A DNA stretch of 64,000 bases, taken from positions 39,153 to 103,152 of the forward strand of contig NZ_JBIGIC010000017.1 of NCBI RefSeq assembly GCF_043555985.1. Direction: 5' to 3'. The notes under the pieces are model-generated. The model did no database searches and was not told where the DNA came from. It saw only the letters and a program-made list of their open reading frames with translations. A program made the translations under genes and the position numbers. Shown here piece by piece: positions 9,033-19,891 of the stretch (position 1 is the stretch's first letter; every line of letters begins with the position of its first letter). The DNA is from Pelomonas candidula (GTDB lineage: Bacteria > Pseudomonadota > Gammaproteobacteria > Burkholderiales > Burkholderiaceae_C).

Positions 9033-9170
9033 GCACAGCCCCGCCGCTGGGCGTTGTTCCAGGAATGCATAGCGTGCGCGTCATGCGCACATCCTCATCG
9101 TCGGCATCAACAATTTCGACGGTGAGCAAGGCATGGTGCGTGCAGGGTCACTCCGCGCTCAAGAGGTCTT
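8714..9170. other. Intergenic stretch without a confident gene
   Basis: Between the AraC gene and the end of the fructokinase gene no convincing intact gene is seen. The only protein-like signal is the minus-strand remnant described separately. No clear terminator hairpin was found. Confidence 0.5.
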
Positions 9171-10124
9171 TCAATGTCCGAGCAGCGACTTACCAAGATC
9201 ATCCATTTCATCTCGCCGCGGGAGGTCCGCGCCGCGCCGCGTGCAGGTTATCGAGGCCGCCTTTGATGCAAATTCTAGGGCGAGCTTAAGCTGGTCTTCC
9301 TCAAGCGATTTGACAGCGTTGATCGACAGCAAATTCTGCTCTGCAAGCCAGGTAAGAAGGGCGGCCTGAAAGGTGTCGCCCGCTCCGACGGTGTCCACGA
9401 CATCCACTGGCCGTGCCTCAACTTCGATTTCGCTTCGGCTCGTAAACGCGGCAACGCCGGCTCCTCCGCGGGTGACAATGACCAAGCTGCAGCCGGACTG
9501 CAGCCAGTCAGCCGCGATCTCCCGGGTCGACGCCCCGGGAAAGGCTAGATCCAAGTCTTCAGAGCTCACCTTGATGATGTGAGCCCTGCAAGCCATCCAA
9601 GCCATCAAGTCCCGCCAGCGCTCAAGGTTCGGTTCGACATTGAGGCGCAAGTTGGGGTCGTAAGCGATTAGGCGCTGGCCCCGTTCACGCTCGACCAAAA
9701 CACGCTGTGCAGCGGCCACCGGCTCAACGACCGTCGAATAGGAGCCGAAATGCAGCGCCCGGATGTCGTCTCCCAGATCAGGAATGTCATCGGAGGTGAC
9801 CATGCGGTCGGCGCACCCGGTGCCGTAAAAGGCGTAGGAAGCGGACCCGTCTGCCGTCAGTCCGACCAGCCCCAGCGTCGTCGGTGCGTCGACCAGCGGG
9901 CAGAAGCCGACGTCTACACGTTCGGACGTCAGTGCCTTGAGCAGCCGGTCTCCAAGGAAGCCCTTCGAGATGCCTCCAAAGAAGGCCACGGGCTGTCCTA
10001 AGCGCGCTAGGCCGATAGCGACATTGAACGGCGAGCCGCCCACGCGCGCGTCGAGCACCACGCCAGAGGACGTCTCCTGCTCCGCGAAGACATCCATCAG
10101 TGCTTCACCACAAACCAAGAACAT
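9171..10124 (-). CDS. PfkB-family fructokinase
   Basis: A 317-residue sugar kinase of the ribokinase/PfkB family. It opens with LVCGEALMDVF and ARVGGSPFNVAIGLARLGQP, typical of fructokinases. The anion-hole and catalytic-base signature DTVGAGDTFQAALL is near the C-terminus. It is the last gene of the fructan operon, 21 bp after the GH32 gene, and would phosphorylate fructose released by that enzyme or imported by the ABC system. AAAGGG precedes the start. Confidence 0.92.
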   Translation of the reverse strand: MFLVCGEALMDVFAEQETSSGVVLDARVGGSPFNVAIGLARLGQPVAFFGGISKGFLGDRLLKALTSERVDVGFCPLVDAPTTLGLVGLTADGSASYAFYGTGCADRMVTSDDIPDLGDDIRALHFGSYSTVVEPVAAAQRVLVERERGQRLIAYDPNLRLNVEPNLERWRDLMAWMACRAHIIKVSSEDLDLAFPGASTREIAADWLQSGCSLVIVTRGGAGVAAFTSRSEIEVEARPVDVVDTVGAGDTFQAALLTWLAEQNLLSINAVKSLEEDQLKLALEFASKAASITCTRRGADLPRRDEMDDLGKSLLGH

Positions 10125-10145
10125 CGTTGAACCCTTTCTGCTGAG

Positions 10146-12235
10146 TCAGGCGCCTGCGCCGTACATCGTGCCGCGGACGGCACAGAGCTCAAGGAGCCCG
10201 ACCCGCGGGTCCTCCGCGCCGTGGAATAGGCCCAAGCCGATGTCGGCCGGGTCGCAGTAGACAAGGTCGGAGAGTGCGATAAGACCGTAGTCGGCAAACA
10301 CCTCCAGCGTGCTGCCGTCGACCCAAATCTCAAGGCTGATCTCATCAGAAGTCAGCACGCGCGGCGCCGTGTGTCGCTCGGACTGGCCCGCGAACTCGGG
10401 CGAAGCTGTCGTGCGGTCGATGAAGAATGATTCCGCCGCCGGGTCGAATCCAACCTTGATCGCGCGGGCGGCGCCTTTGAACAGTTCCACGCCGATGGGT
10501 GCGCCGATCGCCGCTCGCGACAACCGCAGCTTCATCCGCAATTGACGGCCAGCACCCGCGGTGCCCGACAGCATGGCGGCCACCTGGCTGGCGGGAGCAT
10601 CGGAGGCACGCTGCAGCGGCAGCGGATTGACCAACGCCCTCGCCTCTTCGACGACGGTCTGACAAAGGCGCAGACCTCGTGGCGTGGTCGCGAGGCTCAA
10701 CTCGCGCGGCAACGACTGCTGGCCGCGCCAAGGTTGCGTGGGAATAGCCCGCGCGTAGTCCCAGTTGCTCATCCAGCCGAGCCAGACCACCCGGCTGGCT
10801 GGCATGTTGGCGAAGGTGATCGGAGCGTAGAAGTCGCGTCCATGGTCCGCCCAGAGCGTGATTTCGGCATTGCTGGGTTGGCGTATCGGCCGGTCCGTCA
10901 TGACGACGTGATCGACGCTGATGTGCCCCCATCCGCCGGTCGCCTCGTCGACGATACGCAGCTGCGCTCCGAGGCCAATGAGCGTCGCGACATCCCAGGA
11001 CACCCATTTCAGAATCTCCGTGTCGTCGCCCGAGGCTTGCTGAAGGACCCGCCCGCCGATGACCAACTCGATGCGCGTCACGTGATCGCGCCCCCCCGCG
11101 ATCTGAAAGCACAGGAACGGCTTCGTGATCGTGAAGACCGGCGACGTCAACGTCCCCGTACTCCCATCGCCGCCATGGAAAGATGAAGCGAAGCCGCGAC
11201 CCAGAAAGCCACTGACGTGCTGCTGCCCTGCGAGCGAACCACCGGCAGGTCCGCTGCCAAACGCCGTGCCGCTGACCTGCCATCCCGCTGGGAAGCGATC
11301 GCCTTCGAAGTCGGCTACCAGGTCGCCGGAAGGCGGTGTGACGGCATCCACGGTGTCACTGGGATCGGCCTTGAAGCGCGTGCCGTCGAAGTCGCCGACG
11401 AAGTATTGGACGCCGCTGCCGCCCCAGATGGAGCCCAGGTTGACCGAGACGATCAGCACCCAGCGCTTCAAGCCCGGCGCGCCCACCACGGGCAGCTCGA
11501 ACAGATCCGGAACCTCCCAGATGTTGTTCGCCGCCGAGCCGGCCGGCCCGAACGTCGACACCTTGCTCCAGTTCTTCAAATCGGCCGAGGTGTAGAACCA
11601 GACTTCCTGGCGCAACGCTGCCACGACGAGCATCACCCAGCGGCGCGTTGGCTCGTGCCAGAACACCTTGGGATCCCGGAACTCTGTCGAACCGATGTCA
11701 ATGATGGGGTTGCCGGCGTAAGGCACGAAGGTCCGCCCGCGATCAAGGCTGTAAGCGAGATGCTGCGACTGGATCTTTGTCGTCGGATCGAAGCCCGTGA
11801 AAAATGCGATCAGCGCCGGACTCGACGAACCTGCCGGGGCGAAGCCCCCCGTGTTGTCGTGGTCCACCACGGCACAGCCGGAGAACGCCATGACATGCTC
11901 GGTCGCAGCAATCGCCACGGGCTGCTCTTGCCAGGAGACCAAGTCGGTACTGACGGCGTGGCCCCAGCTGATGTTGCCCCACTGCGCATCGAACGGGTTG
12001 TACTGGTAGTACAGGTGGTACTCACCGTCGAACAGGACGAGCCCGTTCGGGTCGTTCATCCAGTTGCGTTGCGGGCTGTAGTGAAAGCGGGGGCGCCAGG
12101 CCTCCGACTTCGAGAGCGGGGGCTGGGGCGACGGTGTGGGGGGATTCACGATGGGAGGTGTCTCAGGAGAGTTGGTAGATGCGCCGCCGCCACAACCGGC
12201 AAGCGCCAAAGTGCCAAGGTAGAAAACGCGCCGGG

Positions 12236-12242
<7 letters not shown>
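10146..12242 (-). CDS. GH32 fructanase (levanase/inulinase type) lipoprotein with an inserted beta-sandwich domain
   Basis: A 698-residue exported fructan hydrolase. The N-terminus is a lipoprotein signal (LALAGC, Cys17) followed by a Pro/Ser linker. GH32 catalytic motifs are intact: WMNDPNG with nucleophile Asp64, FRDPKV with Asp190, and the acid/base Glu243 in WEVPDLF. Between propeller blades, about residues 309-455, lies an extra domain (DFEGDRFPAGW to HISVDHVVMTD). It resembles the repeats of the lipoprotein encoded at 17741-19876. The propeller resumes at HGRDFYAPITF and ends in the usual beta-sandwich. The gene overlaps the upstream ATPase gene by 7 bp. Whether it cuts levan or inulin, and endo or exo, cannot be read. 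Confidence 0.92.
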
Positions 12243-13291
<1,049 letters not shown>

Positions 13292-13315
13292 GGTGCAACT
13301 GGGAACAGTCCGCGA

Positions 13316-13331
13316 TGACTACCGATAGACA
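13316..13331. promoter_or_regulatory. Operator-like palindrome inside the fructan operon
   Basis: TGACTACCGATAGACA lies in the gap between the LacG-type permease and the MalK-type ATPase genes. It matches the palindrome found upstream of lacI and of the second GH32 gene (for example TGACTATCGATGGTCA). An internal promoter or roadblock site is possible. Confidence 0.45.
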
Positions 13332-13374
13332 TGAAGGGTCAAAAAAAGGGGGCGATTGGCGTGCAGCGGGGGTA

Positions 13375-14259
13375 TCAGCCCTTGATGCCGGCGCCCACGA
13401 CCGACCGGATGAAGTGCTTCTGGAACGCCAGGAAGAAGAGAAGCACCGGCAATGTGATCAACGAGGCGTAGGCCATGATTTCGCCCCACTGCGTCGTGCG
13501 GCCGTAGAACTGCTGGAGCCCGACCATCACGGTACGCGCCTGCGATGTGTGAACGGTCATCACGGGCCAGAGGTACTGGTTCCACATGCCCAGGAACAGG
13601 ATGATCGCGGCCGTCACGATGACGGGCTTGCACACGGGCAGGACCACACGCAGGTAGATCGTCAGCGCGCCGGCGCCGTCCATGCGCGCCGCCTCCAGGA
13701 GCTCGTCGGGCACATCCTTGAAGAACTGGTAGAACAGAAAGACGCAGAAGGCGTTCGCCAGGAAAGGAATGAACTGCACGTGCAGGGTGTCCAGCCAACC
13801 CACGACAACGGCACCCGTGGCGATGTCGATCCAGGGCAGCTTGGACACGATGAGCAGCAGCGGGATGGCCAAGACCTCGAACGGCACGATGAGCAGGCCG
13901 ATCACGATGGCTAGCGCCAGACCCTGGCCACGCCACTTCAGCTTGGCCAGCGCGAACGCGGCAGCGCTGTTGATGAAGATGCCCGCGACGACCGTCACCA
14001 GCGACACCACGCCCGAGTTGAAGAGGTAGGAGCCGATGGAGCCTTTCTCGAACATCGCACGGTAGTTGTCCAGGGTCCAGCTGGCGTCGGGGATCAGCGC
14101 GGTTGGGCTGCCCAGGTCCGCGAAGATCGTCTCGCTCGGTTTGAAGCCGGCGGCGAACATGAACAGCATCGGATAGGCGAACACGACGCCGGCCAGCAGC
14201 ATCAACGCGACATGCAGGAGCCGACCGGCCACCCGCGCCCCTTCGGTGGATCGGCTCAT
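13375..14259 (-). CDS. Sugar ABC transporter permease (LacG/MalG type)
   Basis: A 294-residue inner-membrane permease. It has an N-terminal membrane helix (LLHVALMLLAGVVFAYPMLF), further hydrophobic segments and the EAA loop (DELLEAARMDGAGALTIYLRV) that docks on the ATPase. It overlaps the upstream permease gene by 4 bp. Together they form the transmembrane core of the fructo-oligosaccharide importer. Confidence 0.93.
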   Translation of the reverse strand: MSRSTEGARVAGRLLHVALMLLAGVVFAYPMLFMFAAGFKPSETIFADLGSPTALIPDASWTLDNYRAMFEKGSIGSYLFNSGVVSLVTVVAGIFINSAAAFALAKLKWRGQGLALAIVIGLLIVPFEVLAIPLLLIVSKLPWIDIATGAVVVGWLDTLHVQFIPFLANAFCVFLFYQFFKDVPDELLEAARMDGAGALTIYLRVVLPVCKPVIVTAAIILFLGMWNQYLWPVMTVHTSQARTVMVGLQQFYGRTTQWGEIMAYASLITLPVLLFFLAFQKHFIRSVVGAGIKG

Positions 14260-15314
14260 GATCCCAACCTTTCCATGACCTTCTTCTGACCGAAGGAGAA
14301 CAGCAGCACGAACAGGAAGAAGAACAGAGTCATCGCTGAGCCATAGGCAATGTCCTGCTCCCTGAAGCCCACGCGGACTGCGTGGAAGATGATGGTGCTG
14401 GTCGAGTCACGCGGCCCGCCACCGGTCAGCACATCCACCTGCGTGAACAGGCCGAAGGCCATGATGGTGGTGGACAGCATGACGAACACCAGCGTGCGCC
14501 TTAGGCCAGGCAGCGTGATGTAGATGAACTTCTGCCAGGCGTTGGCGCCCATGACGCTCGCCGCCTCGTACTGGTCGTTCGATATGCCCTGCAGGCCGGA
14601 CAGGAAGATCAGCATCTGAAAGCCTGCGCCCTGCCACGCGGACATGATGGCTATGGACAGCATGGCCAGCCGCGGGTCGCCGAGCCAGTCGGGCTGCGCA
14701 GCGTCTTCGCCGAAGATGGCGCGGAGCACCTGGTTCAAGAGGCCCGCATCCGTGTGCAGGATCAGCCCCCAAATCGCCGAGACGACGACCATGGATGTCA
14801 CGACCGGCGAGAAGAAGACCGTCCGCAAACCGACGCGACCGCGGAACTTCTGGTTCACCCACAGCGCCATGGCGAAGGCCAGGCCGCACTGCAGCGGCAC
14901 GACCAGCAGCGCGAACAGGAAGGTGTTCGCGATGGATCGCAGGAACAGCGGATCACGGGCGCCGATCAGGTAGTGCGAGCCTGCCAGCCGAACGTCTGTG
15001 AGGTACTGGAACCCTTCAAATGCCGTGGGTTCGGCGCGCTTGAGCTGGCGCCACTGGCGTGAGGGAGCCAGCGGCTGTGCCTCAGCCTCAGACGGCGCCT
15101 TGACGACCTTGAACGAAAACATCCGGACGTAGTTGTCGAGGCCGACCCACTCCACGTTGTCCGTCTGCAGCAGCTTGACGTTGGTGAAGCTGAAGCACAC
15201 CGCCATGATGAACGGCAGCACCACGAAGCCCGCGAACAGCAGCATCGCGGGGCCGAGGAGCGTGGCCACCTCGCCCCAGCGGGCGTGGCCGAAATGTTGG
15301 GTATCAGAAGCCAT
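14256..15314 (-). CDS. Sugar ABC transporter permease (LacF/MalF type)
   Basis: A 352-residue permease with membrane helices starting at LLGPAMLLFAGFVVLPFIMA and an EAA loop (YEAASVMGANAWQKFIYITLP). A longer periplasmic loop after the first helix (about residues 60-110) is usual for MalF-like subunits. It overlaps the binding-protein gene by 11 bp and the LacG-type gene by 4 bp, so translation is probably coupled. Confidence 0.92.
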   Translation of the reverse strand: MASDTQHFGHARWGEVATLLGPAMLLFAGFVVLPFIMAVCFSFTNVKLLQTDNVEWVGLDNYVRMFSFKVVKAPSEAEAQPLAPSRQWRQLKRAEPTAFEGFQYLTDVRLAGSHYLIGARDPLFLRSIANTFLFALLVVPLQCGLAFAMALWVNQKFRGRVGLRTVFFSPVVTSMVVVSAIWGLILHTDAGLLNQVLRAIFGEDAAQPDWLGDPRLAMLSIAIMSAWQGAGFQMLIFLSGLQGISNDQYEAASVMGANAWQKFIYITLPGLRRTLVFVMLSTTIMAFGLFTQVDVLTGGGPRDSTSTIIFHAVRVGFREQDIAYGSAMTLFFFLFVLLFSFGQKKVMERLGS

Positions 15315-16542
15315 AGTCGCGGTTCCGCTTCATATCCTGCTGGATGGCCTCGACGGCTCGGTCCAGCGCTTCGGCCGCATCGCCCCCTTCGCGGACCTCC
15401 TTCAAGGCGCGCTCGAAGCTGCTGCTGATGAGGGGATAGGCCGGCGTCTCTGGGCGCAGCACGGCGAACTGGCGCGCGAACTCGAAGTAGTCCCGGCCAT
15501 AGCCACCGACGCGGTACATCGGCGTGGCGCCTGCCGCGGCTTCGCTGGTGGGCATCAGGCCGGTCTCGATCGAGAACCGGGCAATCTCGTCCGTGCTGAT
15601 CAGGTGTTCTATGAACTGCCGGGCACCGTCGGGATGGGGGCAACTGCTGGAGACCGCCCATTGCCAGGAGCCAGCACCAATGCGCGGCTTGTCGCCGAAC
15701 GCCGGCGGCGGCAGCACAGCCAGGTCGTCGTTGAACTTCCGGCGGTACTCGCTGTCCGCCCAGGATCCGTTGTAGTTGAAGACCGCGCGGCCGCTGAGGA
15801 AAGCCTGCTCATCCACCGGCCTGCGTGACGCAAGACGCTCATCAAACAGGCTACGGTAGTAGTCCAGAACCGCCAGCGCCTTGTCGCTGTTCAGGACGCC
15901 GTCCACCACTTTGAAATTCCGTCGGTCGATCAGGTCGGCGCCCGCGCTTTGCAGCCAAGGGGAGAAGGCGTACGTCACCCACTCGCCGTTGCGCTGACCG
16001 TTCAGATCCAGGGGATACCTCACGCCTTGCTTCTTGAGCCGGCGCAGGATCTCGCGGAATTCGTCGGCCGAGTACGGTTGCTCCAGCGTGGCCAACCTTA
16101 TGCCGTATTTCGCCAGCACGTTCTTGCGGGCGAACAAGGCCAGCGCGACGTCGAACTGACCAACCGCGTATAGCTTGCCCTTGAGCGTGGAGCGGCCGCC
16201 GGCGATTAGCTTGTCGGCACCGGCCGGGCGCAGCTGACCCTCAAGCGCCTGGATATGCCCGGCCCACGCGAAGTTGGGGACCGAGGGCTGATCGAGGTCG
16301 AGCACACAGGGCAGCTTCTTGGTCATCGCGGCGGCGATCACGGCCTGCTGATACGACCCCTGCGGCAGGGTCTCGACGACCACGTGCCAACGACTCTGCT
16401 TTCGGTTGAAGCGCTCCACGGCGTGGGCACTCGCGACCATCTCGCTGTCGCCGGTTTCATGACGCCAGACGTGCAGCTCTTGAGGAGCTGCCAGGGCGGC
16501 GCCAACGGCCAGGGAGAGGGCCGCCGGGATGGACCACTTCAC
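15304..16542 (-). CDS. Sugar ABC transporter substrate-binding protein
   Basis: A 412-residue periplasmic binding protein of the MalE/UgpB class. It has a signal peptide (AALSLAVGAALAAPQ) followed by ELHVWRHETGDSEM and a MalE-like central region (FNYNGSWADSEYRRKF, IGAGSWQWAVSSSC). It starts at GTG, with the GTGA overlapping the stop of the LacI gene. It is the ligand-capturing part of the predicted fructo-oligosaccharide importer; the ligand is inferred from the neighbouring GH32 and fructokinase genes. Confidence 0.92.
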   Translation of the reverse strand: MKWSIPAALSLAVGAALAAPQELHVWRHETGDSEMVASAHAVERFNRKQSRWHVVVETLPQGSYQQAVIAAAMTKKLPCVLDLDQPSVPNFAWAGHIQALEGQLRPAGADKLIAGGRSTLKGKLYAVGQFDVALALFARKNVLAKYGIRLATLEQPYSADEFREILRRLKKQGVRYPLDLNGQRNGEWVTYAFSPWLQSAGADLIDRRNFKVVDGVLNSDKALAVLDYYRSLFDERLASRRPVDEQAFLSGRAVFNYNGSWADSEYRRKFNDDLAVLPPPAFGDKPRIGAGSWQWAVSSSCPHPDGARQFIEHLISTDEIARFSIETGLMPTSEAAAGATPMYRVGGYGRDYFEFARQFAVLRPETPAYPLISSSFERALKEVREGGDAAEALDRAVEAIQQDMKRNRDYGF

Positions 16543-17567
16543 CGTCGCCCTCCGCTCGTGACGCCCGCTACCGATGCGCGCGTTTGAACATCGCAGCGCT
16601 CCTTGAACTTGCCCGTCTGCGACGGATCGCAGGCCAGCTGCGCGGCACGCATGCCCATCTGAAGGTAGGGCAGCTTCACGCTCGTGAGCGGCGGGTCGGT
16701 GGCATGCACCAGCATCGGGTGATCGTCAAAGCCGAGCACGGACACTTCATCGGGCACGGCGATCTGGCGCTTGTGCAGGCACTGGATGATGCGCGCGGCC
16801 ATCTTGTCGTTGCCGGCTACCATGGCGGTGGGCTTGTGCACGCGCAGCACCTCACCGACCAGCGCATCGATGGCGGCGAACTCGTCATCGGGGCTGCCGC
16901 CCTGGGATCCTTGCACAAAGATCGGCTCGGAGGCGCCATGGTCCTTGGCGGCCTTGAGGTAGCCCTTGTGGCGCAGTTGCGTGGCGCGCATGTCGGGGTA
17001 CAGCTCGAAAACCACCACCCGCTTGTGCTTGAGCTCATACAGGTGCGCGAGGCCCTCTCGCGCGCCCTGCTCATCGTCGGGGACGACTGCCGGGAATTCG
17101 CCGCGTTGCGCGTAGCAGTTCAGCAAGACCATATGGAGGTCGTCGGCACGCTCGAGCAGCGCCGCGTCGATCGGACGGTGGAAGTGTGTGGCGAAGATCA
17201 ACGCGTCGACCCGGTGCTCGATCAGCTCGTCGATGAGGGAGGGGATGTCTTCATCCGACCCGCCGCTTTCGGCGATCAGCAGGCGCTTGCCCTGCTGCTT
17301 GGCAGCGAGCTGCAGGCCCTTGATCAGCTCGAAGGAATCCGGGCTGGTGGTAATGCGGTCAGAGACGACGCCGATCAGGTTGGTCTTGACGCCTTTCAAA
17401 GAACGCGCGGCGATCGAAGGCCGGTACTTGAGCGCCTGCATGGCGCCAACGATCAAGGCCGACGTCTTCTTGGAGACGCAGTTGGGATCATTGAGGTAAC
17501 GGGACACCGTCCTCACCGACACATTGGCGGCAGCGGCAACCTCGTATATCGTGGCCGAAGAAGTCAT
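16539..17567 (-). CDS. LacI-family transcriptional regulator of the fructan locus
   Basis: A 342-residue repressor. The helix-turn-helix is at the very N-terminus (TIYEVAAAANVSVRTVSRYL) followed by the hinge (RPSIAARSLKG) and a periplasmic-binding-like sensor domain. It is the first gene of the operon running to fructokinase. Two palindromes (17592-17607 and 17610-17625) lie 25-60 bp upstream of its start, so autoregulation is probable. The same palindrome recurs near the second GH32 gene. Confidence 0.93.
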   Translation of the reverse strand: MTSSATIYEVAAAANVSVRTVSRYLNDPNCVSKKTSALIVGAMQALKYRPSIAARSLKGVKTNLIGVVSDRITTSPDSFELIKGLQLAAKQQGKRLLIAESGGSDEDIPSLIDELIEHRVDALIFATHFHRPIDAALLERADDLHMVLLNCYAQRGEFPAVVPDDEQGAREGLAHLYELKHKRVVVFELYPDMRATQLRHKGYLKAAKDHGASEPIFVQGSQGGSPDDEFAAIDALVGEVLRVHKPTAMVAGNDKMAARIIQCLHKRQIAVPDEVSVLGFDDHPMLVHATDPPLTSVKLPYLQMGMRAAQLACDPSQTGKFKERCDVQTRASVAGVTSGGRR

Positions 17568-17591
17568 GTCTCCATCATTCTTTTGAGCAAA

Positions 17592-17625
17592 TGGCCATCG
17601 GTAGCCATTTGTCTATCGATAGTAA
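17592..17625. promoter_or_regulatory. Tandem LacI-type operators upstream of the regulator gene
   Basis: TGGCCATCGGTAGCCA (17592-17607) and TGTCTATCGATAGTAA (17610-17625) are palindromic copies, 18 bp apart, of the motif repeated at 13316, 25058, 25182 and 25234. CTATCGATAG at 17613-17622 is a perfect palindrome. Regulation by the adjacent LacI protein is inferred. Confidence 0.65.
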
Positions 17626-17668
17626 TTCTTCTGTGTTGAGTTGCCGCGCGGGTTTACCCGGAAGCTCA

Positions 17669-17692
17669 ACGAAAAGGCGCCTTGCGGCGCCT
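17669..17692 (-). terminator. Rho-independent terminator after the repeat-domain lipoprotein gene
   Basis: Read on the minus strand, AGGCGCC, a four-base loop and GGCGCCT form a 7-bp GC-rich stem followed at once by TTTTC. It lies about 50 bp beyond the stop codon of the lipoprotein gene and separates it from the LacI operon. Confidence 0.7.
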
Positions 17693-17740
17693 CTGCGGTG
17701 ACTTGCAAGGCGGGCAATGCGCCCGCCCAGCCCGCACCGG

Positions 17741-19876
17741 CTACTTCTTGCGGACCGCGCCCATGTAGACGTGGTCGAAGCTGACGAAGCCGCAGCCGCC
17801 GGACTCGTTGTCGAAGATCTGCACCTTGGCCTGCTTGCCAGCCTGGGCCGTGAGATCGATCGTGACCCAGTTGCCGTCATCCTTGATGGAGGACTGTCCG
17901 CACGAGTTGGGCGCGTAGGTGGCCAGGACCGCGCCCGACGCGTCCAGCACCTTGAGGCCGACCGTGCCGTTCGCATTCCCACCGGACATGAGGAAGTTCA
18001 GGAAGGGCCGGCTGGCATCCACCGTGAACAAAGGCGAGGTCAGGGTGCCCGTCGACGCATCGCAGCCCTTGCTGTTGCCATTCATCTCGCAGGTACTGAC
18101 GGCTCGCGCCCCCACTCGCGCGCCGCCGGACACCCCTTTCCAGGCATCTGCGTTCGCGGGGTTGGCGAAGTCACCAGTCGCAGTCCACACCTGAGCTGCG
18201 GCTACGGCGTCATCGAAGTCGCCAATCACCTGAGTGAAGGCATCGGCCGTCACCGTGACATTGAATCCCAGTTTGGCCGTGGCTTCCGGCGTCAGCGCGA
18301 CCTTGCCGCCATCCTTGCCCTTGCCGGAGGGATTCCAGGCATCGGCTGACTGGTACCACTGGTCGGTGCTGACGAAGCCGCAGCCGCTGGCTTCCTCGTC
18401 AAACAGCTGAGCCTTGATGTACGCCGTGTTGAGTGCCGAGACGTCGATATGCGTCCAGTCGTCATCGTTTTGGATGAAGGAGGGACCACAGCTGTCAGGG
18501 CTGTAGCTCAGCAGGACGTTGCCCAGGGTGTCCATGATGCGCATGCCGACTTTCTTGCCCGCGCCGCCACCATGCATCAGGAAGTTGAAATAGGCGTCGG
18601 TAACCTTGAAAGCCGGCGACGTGAGCGTGCCGGTGGGCGAGTCACAAGGCGTTCCGGGTCCTCCGATTTCGCAGGTGCTGATGGCCTTGTCACCCACTCG
18701 TGCAGCGTTCGCGTCGGTTCCAGTGGTGCCTTGCCAACTCGTTGCGGTCGGCGAGGCAAAGACACCCGTGCCCACCCAGCCGCGCTTGGCAACCATGTCG
18801 ACCGGATTTTCGAAGCTTGCGAACGGGATCATCTTTTGGAAGGTCACGTCGCCTTCCACGGTGACCTTGACGGGCGTCAGCGGCTTGGTCAGCACGCCGG
18901 CGTTCGTGCCTCGCGGTTTGTCGGTCTGGTAGAAGTGGTCGAAGGCGACGAAACCACAGCCCGAGGAGGCGTTGTCGAAGATCTTGATCTGGACCTTCTC
19001 GCCGATCAGCCCGCTGGTGTCGAAGTTGACGTAATGCTGATCGCCCTTGAGCACGGGGTCGCCGCAGCTGTTCGGGTTGTAAGTGCCGAGTACCTGGCTG
19101 ACTGACGAACCCGGAGGCGTGTAGAGAACCTGGGCGCCCACATCCGGCCCGCCGTTGCCCCCCGACATCAGGAAGGTAATCGAGTCCTTGGTGACGGTGA
19201 CGTTGTTGATGGTGATGCTGCCCGTTGGGGCATCGCATCCGCCGCCGCCGATCTCGCAGGTTGTCACCGAAGCGTTGCCGATTCGCGCGGCAATGGGCGC
19301 CAAGGTCGGATTGTTGTACTCGAGGTTGTTCCAATTGGTGGTGTTGGCGAAGGCGCCAGTCAGCGTGTACTTGACCGTGTCCTGCTGCATCTGGGCGGGA
19401 AATTCGAAGCTGGCGATGACGTTCTCATCGACGAACGTTGTGTCGTCGGTGGTCACATGCGCAGAAGTGTTCGCGACGTGGCAGGTCGGGCAAGACGTCA
19501 CCTTGATCGCCAGTGCGAGGGTCGAGGGCGTCGAGTAGGTGTCGTCCGCAACCGCAGTGATCTGGTACACGTTGTCTTTATTCGCGTCAGCCGGCGCCAG
19601 GAAGTTGGGCGGGATGGCAAAGCGGATCGAACCGTCGCCGCTGATCGAGAACAGGGCGGCATCCGGTCCGGTGAGCGACAGCTTGACGCTGTTGCCGTCC
19701 GGGCTTGACACCGTAAGCTTAGTCACGTCGCGAGTCTGCTCGGGAACACTGATGGTCCCCGGGTCGACGAAGACAGGTGAGTGCGGCTGCGGCAGTGCGC
19801 CGGGGCTACCGCCATTGCCGCCTCCGCAAGCGGCCAGCACAAGGCTCAGGGAGAGAAGGCACAGGAGCTTTTTCAT
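17741..19876 (-). CDS. Repeat-domain lipoprotein, candidate surface fructan-binding protein
   Basis: A 711-residue lipoprotein (lipobox LAAC, Cys17). Residues about 35-130 look like a cadherin/Ig-like fold. Three homologous domains follow at about 154-317, 350-510 and 549-706. Each has a TCEIGG or TCEMNG cysteine pair with a second Cys before (S/A)PTG or ASTG, a later NSCG or DSCG, and a terminal SGCGFV or GGCGFV next to DH or DQ. The same domain type is inserted in the GH32 lipoprotein at 10146-12242. It is encoded 15 bp behind the TonB receptor gene, the position taken by SusD-like or other glycan-binding lipoproteins in uptake loci. Fructan binding is inferred from context only. Confidence 0.75.
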   Translation of the reverse strand: MKKLLCLLSLSLVLAACGGGNGGSPGALPQPHSPVFVDPGTISVPEQTRDVTKLTVSSPDGNSVKLSLTGPDAALFSISGDGSIRFAIPPNFLAPADANKDNVYQITAVADDTYSTPSTLALAIKVTSCPTCHVANTSAHVTTDDTTFVDENVIASFEFPAQMQQDTVKYTLTGAFANTTNWNNLEYNNPTLAPIAARIGNASVTTCEIGGGGCDAPTGSITINNVTVTKDSITFLMSGGNGGPDVGAQVLYTPPGSSVSQVLGTYNPNSCGDPVLKGDQHYVNFDTSGLIGEKVQIKIFDNASSGCGFVAFDHFYQTDKPRGTNAGVLTKPLTPVKVTVEGDVTFQKMIPFASFENPVDMVAKRGWVGTGVFASPTATSWQGTTGTDANAARVGDKAISTCEIGGPGTPCDSPTGTLTSPAFKVTDAYFNFLMHGGGAGKKVGMRIMDTLGNVLLSYSPDSCGPSFIQNDDDWTHIDVSALNTAYIKAQLFDEEASGCGFVSTDQWYQSADAWNPSGKGKDGGKVALTPEATAKLGFNVTVTADAFTQVIGDFDDAVAAAQVWTATGDFANPANADAWKGVSGGARVGARAVSTCEMNGNSKGCDASTGTLTSPLFTVDASRPFLNFLMSGGNANGTVGLKVLDASGAVLATYAPNSCGQSSIKDDGNWVTIDLTAQAGKQAKVQIFDNESGGCGFVSFDHVYMGAVRKK

Positions 19877-19891
19877 CGTTGTTCTCCTGGA

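Noticed and set aside
17675..17692. AGGCGCC/GGCGCCT as a regulator operator
   Set aside because: Followed by a T-tract in the minus direction right after a stop codon, so a terminator explains it better.
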